Below are positions 1 through 8,384 of a stretch of DNA of 57,158 nucleotides, piece after piece. The stretch lies in assembly GCA_002694745.1 (NCBI GenBank), contig NZMY01000041.1, positions 1 to 57,158 on the forward strand, given 5' to 3'. The position numbers and the translations under genes were made by a program. The DNA is from Croceicoccus sp. Its GTDB lineage: Bacteria; Pseudomonadota; Alphaproteobacteria; Sphingomonadales; Sphingomonadaceae. The notes beneath the pieces are model-generated. The model did no database searches, was not told where the DNA came from, and saw nothing but the letters and a program-made list of their open reading frames with translations. The number at the start of each line of letters is the position of its first letter. The stretch's first letter is position 1.

Positions 1-29
1 GAGCGTCCTGCCCGCCCCGCCGATCATCC

Positions 30-2453
30 TCAGGCGGTCAGTTCGCCGATAACCTCCATAAGCGCATCCTTGCGCCAGCCCTGCGAGGCATCCAGCGTGG
101 CCGAGGCGAGCGGGGCAGCCGCGCTCTTCACCGCGGCCTTGCTGCCCGACCCGGCCTTCATCGCCTGCAGCGAAGCGGCCAGCGGATCGATTAGCGCCCC
201 GTCCACGCCCGCGCGGCGCAGCTGGTCGACATAGGCCAGCGCGACCACCGGATCGGCGGGCCATTCGACCGGGAACTGCTGCTGCGGATTGAACGTGCCG
301 TTCACTTCCTGCGCCAGCGCGGCGGCGTCGATCTCGTTCTGCGTCAAATAATCGCTGGGCTGCAGGCGGAACACGTCGAGGCCGCGCGCGATCTCGGTCC
401 CATAGATCTGGCCCTTGTAGAAATAGGTCGACCAGTATCCGCCCAGGATCTGATGCTCCGCCGAGACCGGGCCGCGGTCGAAATGCGCGATCTCGACCGG
501 ATTGGCGCTGTCGGTGAAATCCATGATCGACAGACCGCCTTGGTACCACGCCTGCGCGAAGATATCGCGGCCCGGGATGGGCACGATCGACCCGTTATGC
601 GCGACGCAGTTCTCCTTCTCGCCCTGCGCGGCGGGCAGCTTGTAGTGGCTGCGATAGGTGAGCTTGCCGTCCTCGATGTCATAGACCGCGTCGGCGCCCC
701 AGTCGGCGGGGTCGAACACGCGGCAACGCGGGCGCATGCCGCCGCCCCATTCGTCGGTGAACACCACCTTGTCGCCGCGATTGTTGAAGGTGGCCGAATG
801 CCAATAGGCAAAGCCCTTGTCGGTCACCGCGTCGATCCGCTTTGGCTTCAGCGGATCAGAGATGTCGAGGATGATGCCATTGCCCGAACAGGCCCCCGCG
901 GCAAGGTTCAGCGAGGGGAACACGGTGATGTCGTGGCACTGGTCGGTGCGGCGCGTTTCCTGCGTGCCGTCGCCATGGTCGCCGCCGCGCCACAGCCCTG
1001 CGATCCCGCCCGAGGATTCGTCGGCGAAGACGCGCGGGCTGTCGACCACGCGGGCCTTCGACGGGTCGGCGACGGGGATCTCGACCACGTCGATGCTGAA
1101 CAGCGCGCTGTTCTCGTCCCCCGGCAGCCCGGCGACGCAGCCTGCCAGCTCCTTCTCGTCCCGCACCGGGCCCGTGCCGGAGACATAGACGATGATCTTG
1201 CCATCTTGGCCGGGGCCGCTCACCACCGAATGGGTATGCGATCCGCGGCAGTTCTGCACCACGCCGGTCTGGCGCGGCAGCGCGGGGTCAGAGATGTCGA
1301 AGATCCGCAGGCCCAGCATGCGATCCTTGCTGACGTCGTCATCGATGCCCTGCAGCCCGCAGTCGACGCGGGCGCTGTGCTGCTCGACCGACATGATCAG
1401 CGTGTCGCCCACGATGGACACATCGCCCTGACCGCCCGGACACACGACCGAGCTGACCAGCGAGGGCATGCCTTCGGCGCCAAGGCGGTAGATGTTGAAC
1501 CCGTGGTAATTGCCCGCGACCATCAGGTCGCCGCGAAACGCCATGTCGGTGTTGGCAAAGCTGAGATGCGATCCGCGCTTGCCATAGCTGGGGTCCTCGC
1601 CCTCGGTCTCGGCCGGGATCGCGGGGGGCAGGTTCGACGGGTTGCCGGGGTCATAGAAACCCGCCGGTTTGCGCAGTTCCTTCACCAGCACCATGTTCCT
1701 TGCCGACATGCCCGCATTGGCAAAGCCCGCCGACAGGCCGGTGCGCGGATCCTCGGTCAGGCTGGCCAGCACGCCGACCATCGCGTCGATTTCGGCCTGC
1801 TGCTCGGTGGTGACGTCGGTGGTGAAGTTCAGCAGCACCGGATCATAGGCGGTGCCCGACTGGTCCAGCAGATCCTCCACCATGGTGATCGCGCCATTGT
1901 GATGCGCCACCATCAGCGTCAGGAACTGGCGGTCGAATTCGACGCCGCTGGCGGCGGCCAGGGCGGCCATCTGTTCGGGCGTCGCCATGCCGGCCATTGT
2001 CTTGTGGCTGGCGGACATGCCGTGCTGCGCGCCGTGGCCCATCGCGGCATGCGCGGCGGGATCGGGCGCCATCTCGCCGCGCTCTTTCAGCCAGCCTTGC
2101 ATGAAGGCGATTTCGTCGTCCTGGCTCGCCTCGATCCGCGAGGCGAGGCTGAGCACCTCTTCGTCATTAGTGCGATCCGCGACGAGGTTCACCATCTCGA
2201 TCGCCTGGTAATGGTGATGGATCATGTCCTGCAGAAACCGCACGTCGGCGGGCGAATAGCCAGCCTGCGCAACCTCGATCGCCTGTTCGGGAGACAGCGC
2301 GGTGGAGGCCTGTCCGGGTGCGCCGGGGCGGACCAGCGGCGCGTCCTGCGCGAATGCCAGCGCGGGCGCGAGGGCAAGGGCACCCGAGATTGCAAGCAGG
2401 GACGGCAGGCCAAGCAGGGAAACCCGGACGGACCGGCTGGATGGTGTGATCAT
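30..2453 (-). CDS. Secreted DUF305 - LVIVD beta-propeller fusion protein
   Basis: 807 residues. Residues 1 to about 36 form a signal peptide ending near ALAFAQ, so the protein is periplasmic or outer-membrane facing. Residues about 60-235 hold a duplicated DUF305 (ferritin-like four-helix) unit, shown by the paired motifs DMIHHHYQAIEM and LMVAHHNGAITM with their Met/His ligands. The rest, about 290-740, reads as LVIVD-type repeats (for example LRIFDISDPALPRQTG, GIILDISDPLKPKRID, LSIMDFTDSANPVEIA), a propeller fold typical of secreted proteins. DUF305 proteins are often linked to copper or other metals, but the function of this fusion is unknown. ATG start. It is divergent from the penicillin-binding protein gene; the 200 bp between them show no clear element beyond room for two promoters. 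Confidence 0.88.
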   Translation of the reverse strand: MITPSSRSVRVSLLGLPSLLAISGALALAPALAFAQDAPLVRPGAPGQASTALSPEQAIEVAQAGYSPADVRFLQDMIHHHYQAIEMVNLVADRTNDEEVLSLASRIEASQDDEIAFMQGWLKERGEMAPDPAAHAAMGHGAQHGMSASHKTMAGMATPEQMAALAAASGVEFDRQFLTLMVAHHNGAITMVEDLLDQSGTAYDPVLLNFTTDVTTEQQAEIDAMVGVLASLTEDPRTGLSAGFANAGMSARNMVLVKELRKPAGFYDPGNPSNLPPAIPAETEGEDPSYGKRGSHLSFANTDMAFRGDLMVAGNYHGFNIYRLGAEGMPSLVSSVVCPGGQGDVSIVGDTLIMSVEQHSARVDCGLQGIDDDVSKDRMLGLRIFDISDPALPRQTGVVQNCRGSHTHSVVSGPGQDGKIIVYVSGTGPVRDEKELAGCVAGLPGDENSALFSIDVVEIPVADPSKARVVDSPRVFADESSGGIAGLWRGGDHGDGTQETRRTDQCHDITVFPSLNLAAGACSGNGIILDISDPLKPKRIDAVTDKGFAYWHSATFNNRGDKVVFTDEWGGGMRPRCRVFDPADWGADAVYDIEDGKLTYRSHYKLPAAQGEKENCVAHNGSIVPIPGRDIFAQAWYQGGLSIMDFTDSANPVEIAHFDRGPVSAEHQILGGYWSTYFYKGQIYGTEIARGLDVFRLQPSDYLTQNEIDAAALAQEVNGTFNPQQQFPVEWPADPVVALAYVDQLRRAGVDGALIDPLAASLQAMKAGSGSKAAVKSAAAPLASATLDASQGWRKDALMEVIGELTA

Positions 2454-2657
2454 GGAGGCTCCGGCAACAGGATTGATTTCACGAGATACTTGTTTGCGAA
2501 ACTGCCGAAACGGCGCGGATCGTCAAGTGTCGTTTCGCGCAGGGTCGTGCCGCCATGCCCGGAAGGCGCTGATGGCAACTGTTCAAGCGCCGCGAATTCT
2601 GCTCAAAACCCGTGCCATGAACCGCCCCGCCCCGTTGCACCGATCATTTCGCGCCGG

Positions 2658-4691
2658 ATGAACAGCACCGCGATACCCGCAAGCCCGCCTTCCCCGCGCA
2701 GGGGTGCAAGGGCATGGGACTGGCTGAAGGCGCAGCCGCGCTGGCTGCTGGCGCTGTGCGCGGCGCTGCTGCTGCTGGTCGGCTGGCAGGCATGGATGGC
2801 GCCGCCATGGCGCGTGGGTGCGCCGCCGGGGCCGGCGGGGGTCGATTTCCTGGCCGCCGACGGCACATTGCTGGCGCATCGCGGCGACAGGCCCGTGGCC
2901 GAAGTGGACGCGGCGGCCTTGCCCGCCCATGTGCGGCAGGCGTTCCTCGCGATCGAGGACCGGCGCTTTTATGACCATGGCGGCGTCGATTTCCGCGGGC
3001 TGGCGCGCGCGACCTTCGACAATCTGCGGGCGGGCGGCGTGGTCGCGGGCGGATCGACCATCACCCAGCAATATGTGAAGAACGCCTTCTTTACGCAGGA
3101 CCGCACCCTGACCCGAAAAGCGCAGGAAATGCTGCTGGCCGATTGGGTCGAGACATGGGCGGCGAAGGACACGATCCTCTCGCGCTATCTGGAAAACTGC
3201 TATTTCGGCGAGGGGCAGACGGGTCTGGTCGCCGCCGCGAACCATTATTTCAGCAAGACGCCGCAGGAATTGTCGCTGGGCGAGGCGGCGATGCTGGCGG
3301 GCATGGTCAAGGCCCCGTCGCGGCTGGCCCCGACGGTGGATTACGAAGCCTCGACCGAGCGGATGCGCGTGGTGCTGGACGCGATGGTGGAGGCGGAGTT
3401 CATCACGCAGCAAGAGGCCGATGCGGTCGCCGACCCCGAACTCGAAATCGGGGAAGAGGAGAAATCGGCCGAACAGGCAGGCTGGTTCGTCGACTGGCTG
3501 GCCGCCGACCTGCCCGAGGATTTCACGGGCGAAGTGCAGACGACGCTGGTGCCCGAGATACAGGCGCGCGCCGAACGCGCGGTGCGGCGTGCGCGGCTGG
3601 GCGGGTCGCAGGTCGCGCTGCTGGCGATCCGGCCCGACGGGCGCGTCGTCGCCATGGTCGGCGGCAAGGAATGGACGCCCGAGGCTTTCAACCGCGCCAC
3701 CATGGCCGAAAGGCAGCCGGGATCGACCTTCAAGCTTTTCGACTATTTCGCCGCAATCCGCGAGGGGATGGATCCGGGCGACACGATCACCGACGCGCCC
3801 GTACGGATCGGCAACTGGCAGCCGCGTAACGGCTATCGCGGCTATCGCGGCGAGATGACGCTGCGCGAGGCCTTTGCCATTTCCAGCAACACTGCGGCGA
3901 TCCGCGTGGCCGACCGCGCAGGCCTCGCCAATGTGCGTGAAGCGGCGAGGGACCTTGGCGTCACCGCCGAATTGCCCGAGGACGCCAGCATCGCGCTGGG
4001 CAGCGCTTCGATCACATTGAAGGAAATGGCCGCCGCCTATGCCGCATTCGCCAGCGGGCGCTATCCGGTGAAGGTGCACGGGGTGGAGGGCCGCCGCCGC
4101 CGTCCGGGCCGCGCGCTCGACCCGCAGCGCGAATGGGCGCCGATGCTCGACCTGCTGTGGCATGCGGCAAACAACGGGACGGGGCGCGCCGCCGCGCTGG
4201 GGACGCCCACCTTCGGCAAGACCGGCACATCGCAGGAAGGGCGCGACGCGCTGTTCATCGGCTTTGCGGGCGATCTGGTGACCGCCGTGTGGGTCGGGCG
4301 CGACGACAATGCGCCCGTTCCGGGCAACAGCGGTGGCGGGCTGCCCGCGCGGATCTGGCGCGATTTCATGCGCGGCGTCGATCTGGGCGAGATCGCGCTG
4401 CCCATCGATCCCGCCAGCCTGCGCCGCGCGCCTCCGCCCGCCGCGCCGATCAGCCCTGAGGAAGAGGATGTCCCAATGGTCGATCCCATCGACGGGGAAG
4501 GCATCGTGATCCAGGCCGGCCTCGAAGGGCTGGTGCCGCTCGAGCTTGATCTGTTGCCGCCGCCCGATGGCGCGCTGGCCGATCCGGTCGATCCGGAATT
4601 TGCGCCGGGCGAACTGCCGGACGATGCCCCCGGTCCGGGCGATGCAGGCGCGGTCCCGGACGTTCCCCTGCCCGAGGACGTGCCGCAGTGA
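2658..4691 (+). CDS. Bifunctional penicillin-binding protein (class A, PBP1-type)
   Basis: 677 residues. An inner-membrane peptidoglycan synthase that polymerises glycan strands and cross-links peptides in the periplasm. One N-terminal membrane helix (about 28-47) follows a short cytoplasmic tail. The GT51 glycosyltransferase domain follows, with the AIEDRRFYDHGG motif (catalytic Glu about 100) and GGSTITQQYVKN. The transpeptidase domain has its nucleophile in STFK (Ser about 356), SSN (about 409-411) and KTGT (about 521-524). The tail after about 590 is acidic and proline-rich, probably disordered. The reading frame is open far upstream, but that part is antisense to the DUF305 gene; the ATG at 2658 directly precedes the cytoplasmic tail and helix. 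The stop overlaps mobA by four bases. Could be called PBP1a or PBP1c-like; I cannot separate these. Confidence 0.9.
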   Translation: MNSTAIPASPPSPRRGARAWDWLKAQPRWLLALCAALLLLVGWQAWMAPPWRVGAPPGPAGVDFLAADGTLLAHRGDRPVAEVDAAALPAHVRQAFLAIEDRRFYDHGGVDFRGLARATFDNLRAGGVVAGGSTITQQYVKNAFFTQDRTLTRKAQEMLLADWVETWAAKDTILSRYLENCYFGEGQTGLVAAANHYFSKTPQELSLGEAAMLAGMVKAPSRLAPTVDYEASTERMRVVLDAMVEAEFITQQEADAVADPELEIGEEEKSAEQAGWFVDWLAADLPEDFTGEVQTTLVPEIQARAERAVRRARLGGSQVALLAIRPDGRVVAMVGGKEWTPEAFNRATMAERQPGSTFKLFDYFAAIREGMDPGDTITDAPVRIGNWQPRNGYRGYRGEMTLREAFAISSNTAAIRVADRAGLANVREAARDLGVTAELPEDASIALGSASITLKEMAAAYAAFASGRYPVKVHGVEGRRRRPGRALDPQREWAPMLDLLWHAANNGTGRAAALGTPTFGKTGTSQEGRDALFIGFAGDLVTAVWVGRDDNAPVPGNSGGGLPARIWRDFMRGVDLGEIALPIDPASLRRAPPPAAPISPEEEDVPMVDPIDGEGIVIQAGLEGLVPLELDLLPPPDGALADPVDPEFAPGELPDDAPGPGDAGAVPDVPLPEDVPQ

Positions 4692-5218
4692 CGCGCGGGG
4701 CAGGCATCCTTGGCGCGATCATCGCGGGCGGCAAGGCGCAAAGGTTCGGCAGCGACAAGGCGCTGGCGCTGTTCGATGGAAAGACGCTGATCGATCACGC
4801 GATCGACGCGCTTCGTCCGCAGGTCGATGCGCTGGTGCTGTGCGGGCGCGATCATGCGGGGGTGGAGCGGATCGACGACCGGCCCGAACCCGGCATCGGC
4901 CCGATGGGCGCGATCAATGCCGCGCTTCACCGCGCCGTGGAACAAGGCTTTCACGGCGTGCTGTCGGTGCCGGTCGACGTTCTGCCTTTGCCCGACGATC
5001 TGTGCGAGCGGCTGGGCACGGACCGGCTCGCCTGTTTCGACCAGCAGTTCCTTGTCGCGTTCTGGCCCGCGCGGCTGGCGGGCGAAGTGGAGCGATTTGT
5101 CGCCGAGGGGGGCCTCAAGCCCGCCCGATTGCTGGACATGCTAGGCGCCGCGCGCGTGCCCGATCCGATCGGGATCGCCAATGTGAACCGCCCCGGCGAC
5201 CTGGAGCGGCTTCGCTGA
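4688..5218 (+). CDS. mobA: Molybdenum cofactor guanylyltransferase MobA
   Basis: 176 residues, slightly short for the family (about 190). Transfers GMP from GTP to molybdopterin to form the guanine dinucleotide cofactor, in the cytosol. The N-terminal nucleotide-binding signature is clear (GAIIAGGKAQRFGSDKAL), followed by the RPEPGIGPMGAI segment and the SVPVDVLPLP strand carrying the metal-binding Asp. The start is GTG, in a GTGA overlap with the preceding penicillin-binding protein gene, so translation is probably coupled. No other molybdenum cofactor gene lies in this window. Confidence 0.88.
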   Translation: MTRGAGILGAIIAGGKAQRFGSDKALALFDGKTLIDHAIDALRPQVDALVLCGRDHAGVERIDDRPEPGIGPMGAINAALHRAVEQGFHGVLSVPVDVLPLPDDLCERLGTDRLACFDQQFLVAFWPARLAGEVERFVAEGGLKPARLLDMLGAARVPDPIGIANVNRPGDLERLR

Positions 5219-5227
5219 TAGGGGCGG

Positions 5228-5256
5228 CTGAAATTTAAGGGGCGCCTGAAATTTAA
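5228..5256. promoter_or_regulatory. Paired 11-bp direct repeat upstream of scoAB
   Basis: CTGAAATTTAA occurs at 5228-5238 and again at 5246-5256, 18 bp start to start, in an otherwise GC-rich 260-bp gap between mobA and scoA. Each copy has the palindromic core AAATTT. This looks like a double operator or regulator site for scoAB, but no regulator is known from the sequence. The rest of the gap (5257-5478) shows nothing else I can name. Confidence 0.35.
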
Positions 5257-5478
5257 GCAGCGGGCACGCGACCATTTCGGTTCCGGGCTTGCGATGCGGC
5301 TCCATCCCGCGCAAGATAGCAGCAGGCAGGGTCCTTCCTGCCGGCCGTTCGCAACGGGCATCCAAAGGCGGTGCCTAGCACAAGTAACAATGAACCCGCC
5401 CGAACGCGGCCTGTATGGGAATGCAGCGCCCGAGCGGTACGGTTGGGTTCGATAATCGGAGACGGGGCATTTCGCGCG

Positions 5479-6186
5479 ATGAAGAAACTCTATCCTGACG
5501 CGGCCGCCGCGCTGGACGGCTTGCTGAAAGACGGGCTGCTGATCGCCAGTGGCGGTTTCGGCCTTTGCGGCATTCCGGAAAGGCTGCTTGACGCGGTGCG
5601 CGACAGCGGGGTCAAGAACCTGACCTTCGCATCGAACAACGCGGGCATCGACAATGAAGGCATCGGCAAGCTGCTGCGTACCAAGCAGGTGAGCAAGATG
5701 ATCTCGTCCTATGTGGGCGAGAACAAGGAATTCGAACGCCAGTTTCTGGCCGGAGAGCTTGAGGTCGAGTTCTGCCCGCAGGGCACGCTGGCCGAACGCA
5801 TGCGCGCGGGCGGCGCGGGCATTCCCGGTTTCTACACCAAGACCGGCGTCGGCACGCAGGTGGCCGAGGGCAAGGAGGTGAAGAGCTTCGACGGAGAAGA
5901 CTATATCCTCGAACGCGGGATCTTCGCCGATCTGTCGCTGGTCAAGGCGTGGAAGGCGGACGAAAGCGGCAATATCGTGTTCCGCAAGACCGCGCGCAAT
6001 TTCAACGTGCCCGCCGCGACCTGCGGCAAAATGTGCGTGGTGGAAGTCGAGGAAGTGGTGCCGACCGGCAGTCTCGACCCCGACTGCATCCATCTGCCGG
6101 GCGTCTATGTCCAGCGCATGATCGTGGGCGCGCCCTATGACAAGAAGATCGAATTCGTGACCACCCGCAAGAGGGAGGCGGCGTAA
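5479..6186 (+). CDS. scoA: 3-oxoacid CoA-transferase subunit A
   Basis: 235 residues, normal for the family. With ScoB it moves CoA from succinyl-CoA to acetoacetate or other 3-oxoacids in ketone-body and polyhydroxyalkanoate breakdown, in the cytosol. The family-I CoA-transferase alpha-subunit glycine motif is at about 24-37 ([13 protein letters not shown]), and [15 protein letters not shown] is also typical. The ATG at 5479 is chosen because the family starts close to the [11 protein letters not shown] segment and a GGAGA element lies upstream. Its stop overlaps the scoB start by one base (TAATG). ScoA versus AtoD/PcaI naming depends on substrate, which cannot be read from sequence alone. 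Confidence 0.9.
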   Translation: MKKLYPDAAAALDGLLKDGLLIASGGFGLCGIPERLLDAVRDSGVKNLTFASNNAGIDNEGIGKLLRTKQVSKMISSYVGENKEFERQFLAGELEVEFCPQGTLAERMRAGGAGIPGFYTKTGVGTQVAEGKEVKSFDGEDYILERGIFADLSLVKAWKADESGNIVFRKTARNFNVPAATCGKMCVVEVEEVVPTGSLDPDCIHLPGVYVQRMIVGAPYDKKIEFVTTRKREAA

Positions 6187-6821
6187 TGGCCTGGACGAGA
6201 GACCAGATGGCCGCTCGTGCGGCGCAGGAACTGGAAGACGGTTTCTATGTGAACCTTGGCATCGGCATTCCCACGCTGGTCGCCAACCACATCCCCGACG
6301 GCGTCGAAGTGACGCTGCAATCGGAAAACGGCATGCTGGGCATCGGGCCCTTTCCCTATGAGGGCGAGGAAGACGCCGATCTGATCAATGCCGGCAAGCA
6401 GACCATCAGCGAACTGGACCGCAGCGCCTATTTCGACAGCGCCACCAGTTTCGGCATGATCCGCGGCGGGCATATCGACCTGACGGTGCTGGGCGCGATG
6501 GAAGTGGCCGAGAACGGCGACATCGCGAACTGGATGATCCCCGGCAAGATGATCAAGGGCATGGGCGGCGCGATGGATCTGGTCGCTGGCGTCAAGAAGA
6601 TCATCGTGGTGATGGAGCATACCAGCAAGAACGGATCGCCCAAGTTCATCCCGGAATGCACGCTGCCGCTGACGGGGACGAACGTGGTCGACATGATCAT
6701 CACCGACCTCGCCGTGTTTCAGCGGCCCGATCACGACAGCCCGTTCCGGCTGATCGAACTGGCGGACGGGGTGACGGCGGAAGAGGTAAGGGAAAAGACG
6801 ACGGCGCATTACGTGGACTGA
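6186..6821 (+). CDS. scoB: 3-oxoacid CoA-transferase subunit B
   Basis: 211 residues. The beta subunit carries the catalytic glutamate in the SENG motif ([12 protein letters not shown], Glu47), which forms the glutamyl-CoA thioester. Other family segments are [10 protein letters not shown], the [14 protein letters not shown] stretch and GMGGAMDLV. It is translationally coupled to scoA through a one-base TAATG overlap, so the two subunits should be made in equal amounts. About 85 bp separate it from pntAA; no terminator is obvious in that gap. Confidence 0.92.
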   Translation: MAWTRDQMAARAAQELEDGFYVNLGIGIPTLVANHIPDGVEVTLQSENGMLGIGPFPYEGEEDADLINAGKQTISELDRSAYFDSATSFGMIRGGHIDLTVLGAMEVAENGDIANWMIPGKMIKGMGGAMDLVAGVKKIIVVMEHTSKNGSPKFIPECTLPLTGTNVVDMIITDLAVFQRPDHDSPFRLIELADGVTAEEVREKTTAHYVD

Positions 6822-6905
6822 TGTCCGGATCATAAGCGGGAAGGCGGTGTCCGGTGCTGCAAGACAGCGGCCCGCCGACCCAAGACAACGGAGGGAAGGG
6901 ATAGC

Positions 6906-8054
6906 ATGGCGGAGGCCGAGACAGTGGCTGGACCCGTCATCGCGACGCTGAAAGAGCGCGCGGATGGCGAGACGAGGGTGGCATTGAGCCCCGAGACGGC
7001 GAAGAAACTGACCGCGCTGGGCGCGACGGTGCGGGTCGAGAGCGGGGCGGGGCTGAAGGCCGCGATCACCGACGAGGCCTATCGCGAGGCGGGGGCCGAG
7101 GTCGGCGATCTGGCCGCCACGGTCGCGAACGCCGACTGGGTGTTCGGCGTGCAGGCGCCCGAAGTGACGCTGATGACCGGCGCGAAGCAGGGCGCCAAGG
7201 TCGCCGCCGTGTTCGACCCGTTCCGCGACCGCGCGCGTACCGATGCCTATGCGGCGGCGGGTTACGAAGCGCTGGCGATGGAACTGATGCCGCGCATTAC
7301 CCGCGCGCAATCGATGGACGTGCTATCCAGCCAATCCAACCTATCCGGTTACAAGGCCGTGATCGCAAGTGCCAATACATATGGCCGCGCCTTTCCGATG
7401 ATGATGACGGCGGCAGGCACGGTGCAGGCCGCGCGCGTCTTCGTGATGGGCGTGGGCGTCGCGGGGCTTCAGGCCATCGCCACAGCCAAGCGTCTGGGCG
7501 CGCAGGTCTCTGCGACCGACGTGCGCAGCGCCACCAAGGAACAGATCAAGTCGCTGGGCGCCAAGCCGATCTTCGTCGAGAAGGTCGCCGGGATCGAAGG
7601 CGAAGGCAGCGGCGGCTATGCCACCGAGATGAGCGAGGAATACCAGGCCGCGCAGGCGGAGCTGGTGTCGAGCCATATCGCCAAGCAGGATATCGTCATC
7701 ACCACCGCGCTGATCCCGGGCCGCGCCGCGCCGCGCCTTGTCACCGACGCGCAGATCGCGACGATGAAGCCGGGCAGCGTGATCTTCGACCTGGCCGTCG
7801 CACAGGGCGGCAATGTCGAGGGATCGGTGCCCGACCAGACGGTCGAAAAGCACGGCGTCAATATCATCGGCTATTCCAATACGCCGGCGCATCTGGCGGC
7901 GGACGCTTCGGCCTTGTTCGCACGCAACCTGTTCAACTTCGTGTCCGCCTTCTGGGACAAGGACGCGGGCGGACCGGTGCTGGACGAGGAAATCGGCAAT
8001 GCGATCCGGCTGACGCAGGGCGGCAAGATCGTCCACGAACGGCTGCTGGGCTAA
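6906..8054 (+). CDS. pntAA: NAD(P) transhydrogenase subunit alpha, part 1 (NAD-binding dI)
   Basis: 382 residues. Cytosolic NAD(H)-binding domain I of the proton-translocating transhydrogenase, which uses the proton gradient to drive NADPH formation from NADH. The Rossmann motif is at about 180-192 (MGVGVAGLQAIATA), and the AlaDH/PntA N-terminal region (KERADGETRVALSPET) is clear. A strong Shine-Dalgarno stretch (GGAGGGAAGGG) lies 5 bp before the ATG. As in many alphaproteobacteria, the alpha subunit is split into two genes; this one is followed by pntAB and pntB. Confidence 0.94.
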   Translation: MAEAETVAGPVIATLKERADGETRVALSPETAKKLTALGATVRVESGAGLKAAITDEAYREAGAEVGDLAATVANADWVFGVQAPEVTLMTGAKQGAKVAAVFDPFRDRARTDAYAAAGYEALAMELMPRITRAQSMDVLSSQSNLSGYKAVIASANTYGRAFPMMMTAAGTVQAARVFVMGVGVAGLQAIATAKRLGAQVSATDVRSATKEQIKSLGAKPIFVEKVAGIEGEGSGGYATEMSEEYQAAQAELVSSHIAKQDIVITTALIPGRAAPRLVTDAQIATMKPGSVIFDLAVAQGGNVEGSVPDQTVEKHGVNIIGYSNTPAHLAADASALFARNLFNFVSAFWDKDAGGPVLDEEIGNAIRLTQGGKIVHERLLG

Positions 8055-8069
8055 GGGGGGGAACCGGAC

Positions 8070-8384
8070 ATGGACTTTATTGCGATCCTGTCGATCTTCG
8101 TGCTGGCGTGTTTCGTCGGCTATTACGTGGTGTGGTCGGTAACGCCCGCGCTGCACACGCCGCTGATGGCGGTGACCAATGCGATCTCGTCGGTCATCAT
8201 CGTCGGCGCGCTGATCGCCGCCGCCGAAGCGGGCAGCGAAACCGCCAAGTGGCTGGGGCTGCTGGGCGTCGTGCTGGCCAGCGTCAACATCTTCGGCGGC
8301 TTTGCGGTCACCGAGCGCATGCTGGCGATGTACAAGAAAAAGGAACCGCGCGCGCTCAAGAAGGCCGAAGGGGGTGAGGCATGA
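8070..8384 (+). CDS. pntAB: NAD(P) transhydrogenase subunit alpha, part 2 (membrane)
   Basis: 104 residues with three to four hydrophobic helices, corresponding to the C-terminal membrane part of a full-length PntA. It supplies part of the dII proton channel. The segments GYYVVWSVTPALHTPLMAVTNA and the Lys-rich cytosolic tail (KKKEPRALKKAEG) are typical. It lies 15 bp after pntAA and overlaps pntB by four bases (ATGA). Confidence 0.93.
   Translation: MDFIAILSIFVLACFVGYYVVWSVTPALHTPLMAVTNAISSVIIVGALIAAAEAGSETAKWLGLLGVVLASVNIFGGFAVTERMLAMYKKKEPRALKKAEGGEA

Noticed and set aside
453-2657. Very long plus-strand open frame continuous with the penicillin-binding protein gene
   Set aside because: It is antisense to the well-supported DUF305-LVIVD gene and its protein is an Ala/Arg/His-rich shadow typical of GC-rich DNA. 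The real gene begins at the ATG before the membrane anchor (2658).
2583-4163. Minus-strand 526-codon open frame opposite the penicillin-binding protein
   Set aside because: Arg/Gly/His-rich composition, no motif, and the plus strand has all catalytic motifs.
5228-5256. CRISPR-like reading of the two direct repeats
   Set aside because: Only two short copies with a 7-bp gap; no array, no cas genes anywhere in the window.
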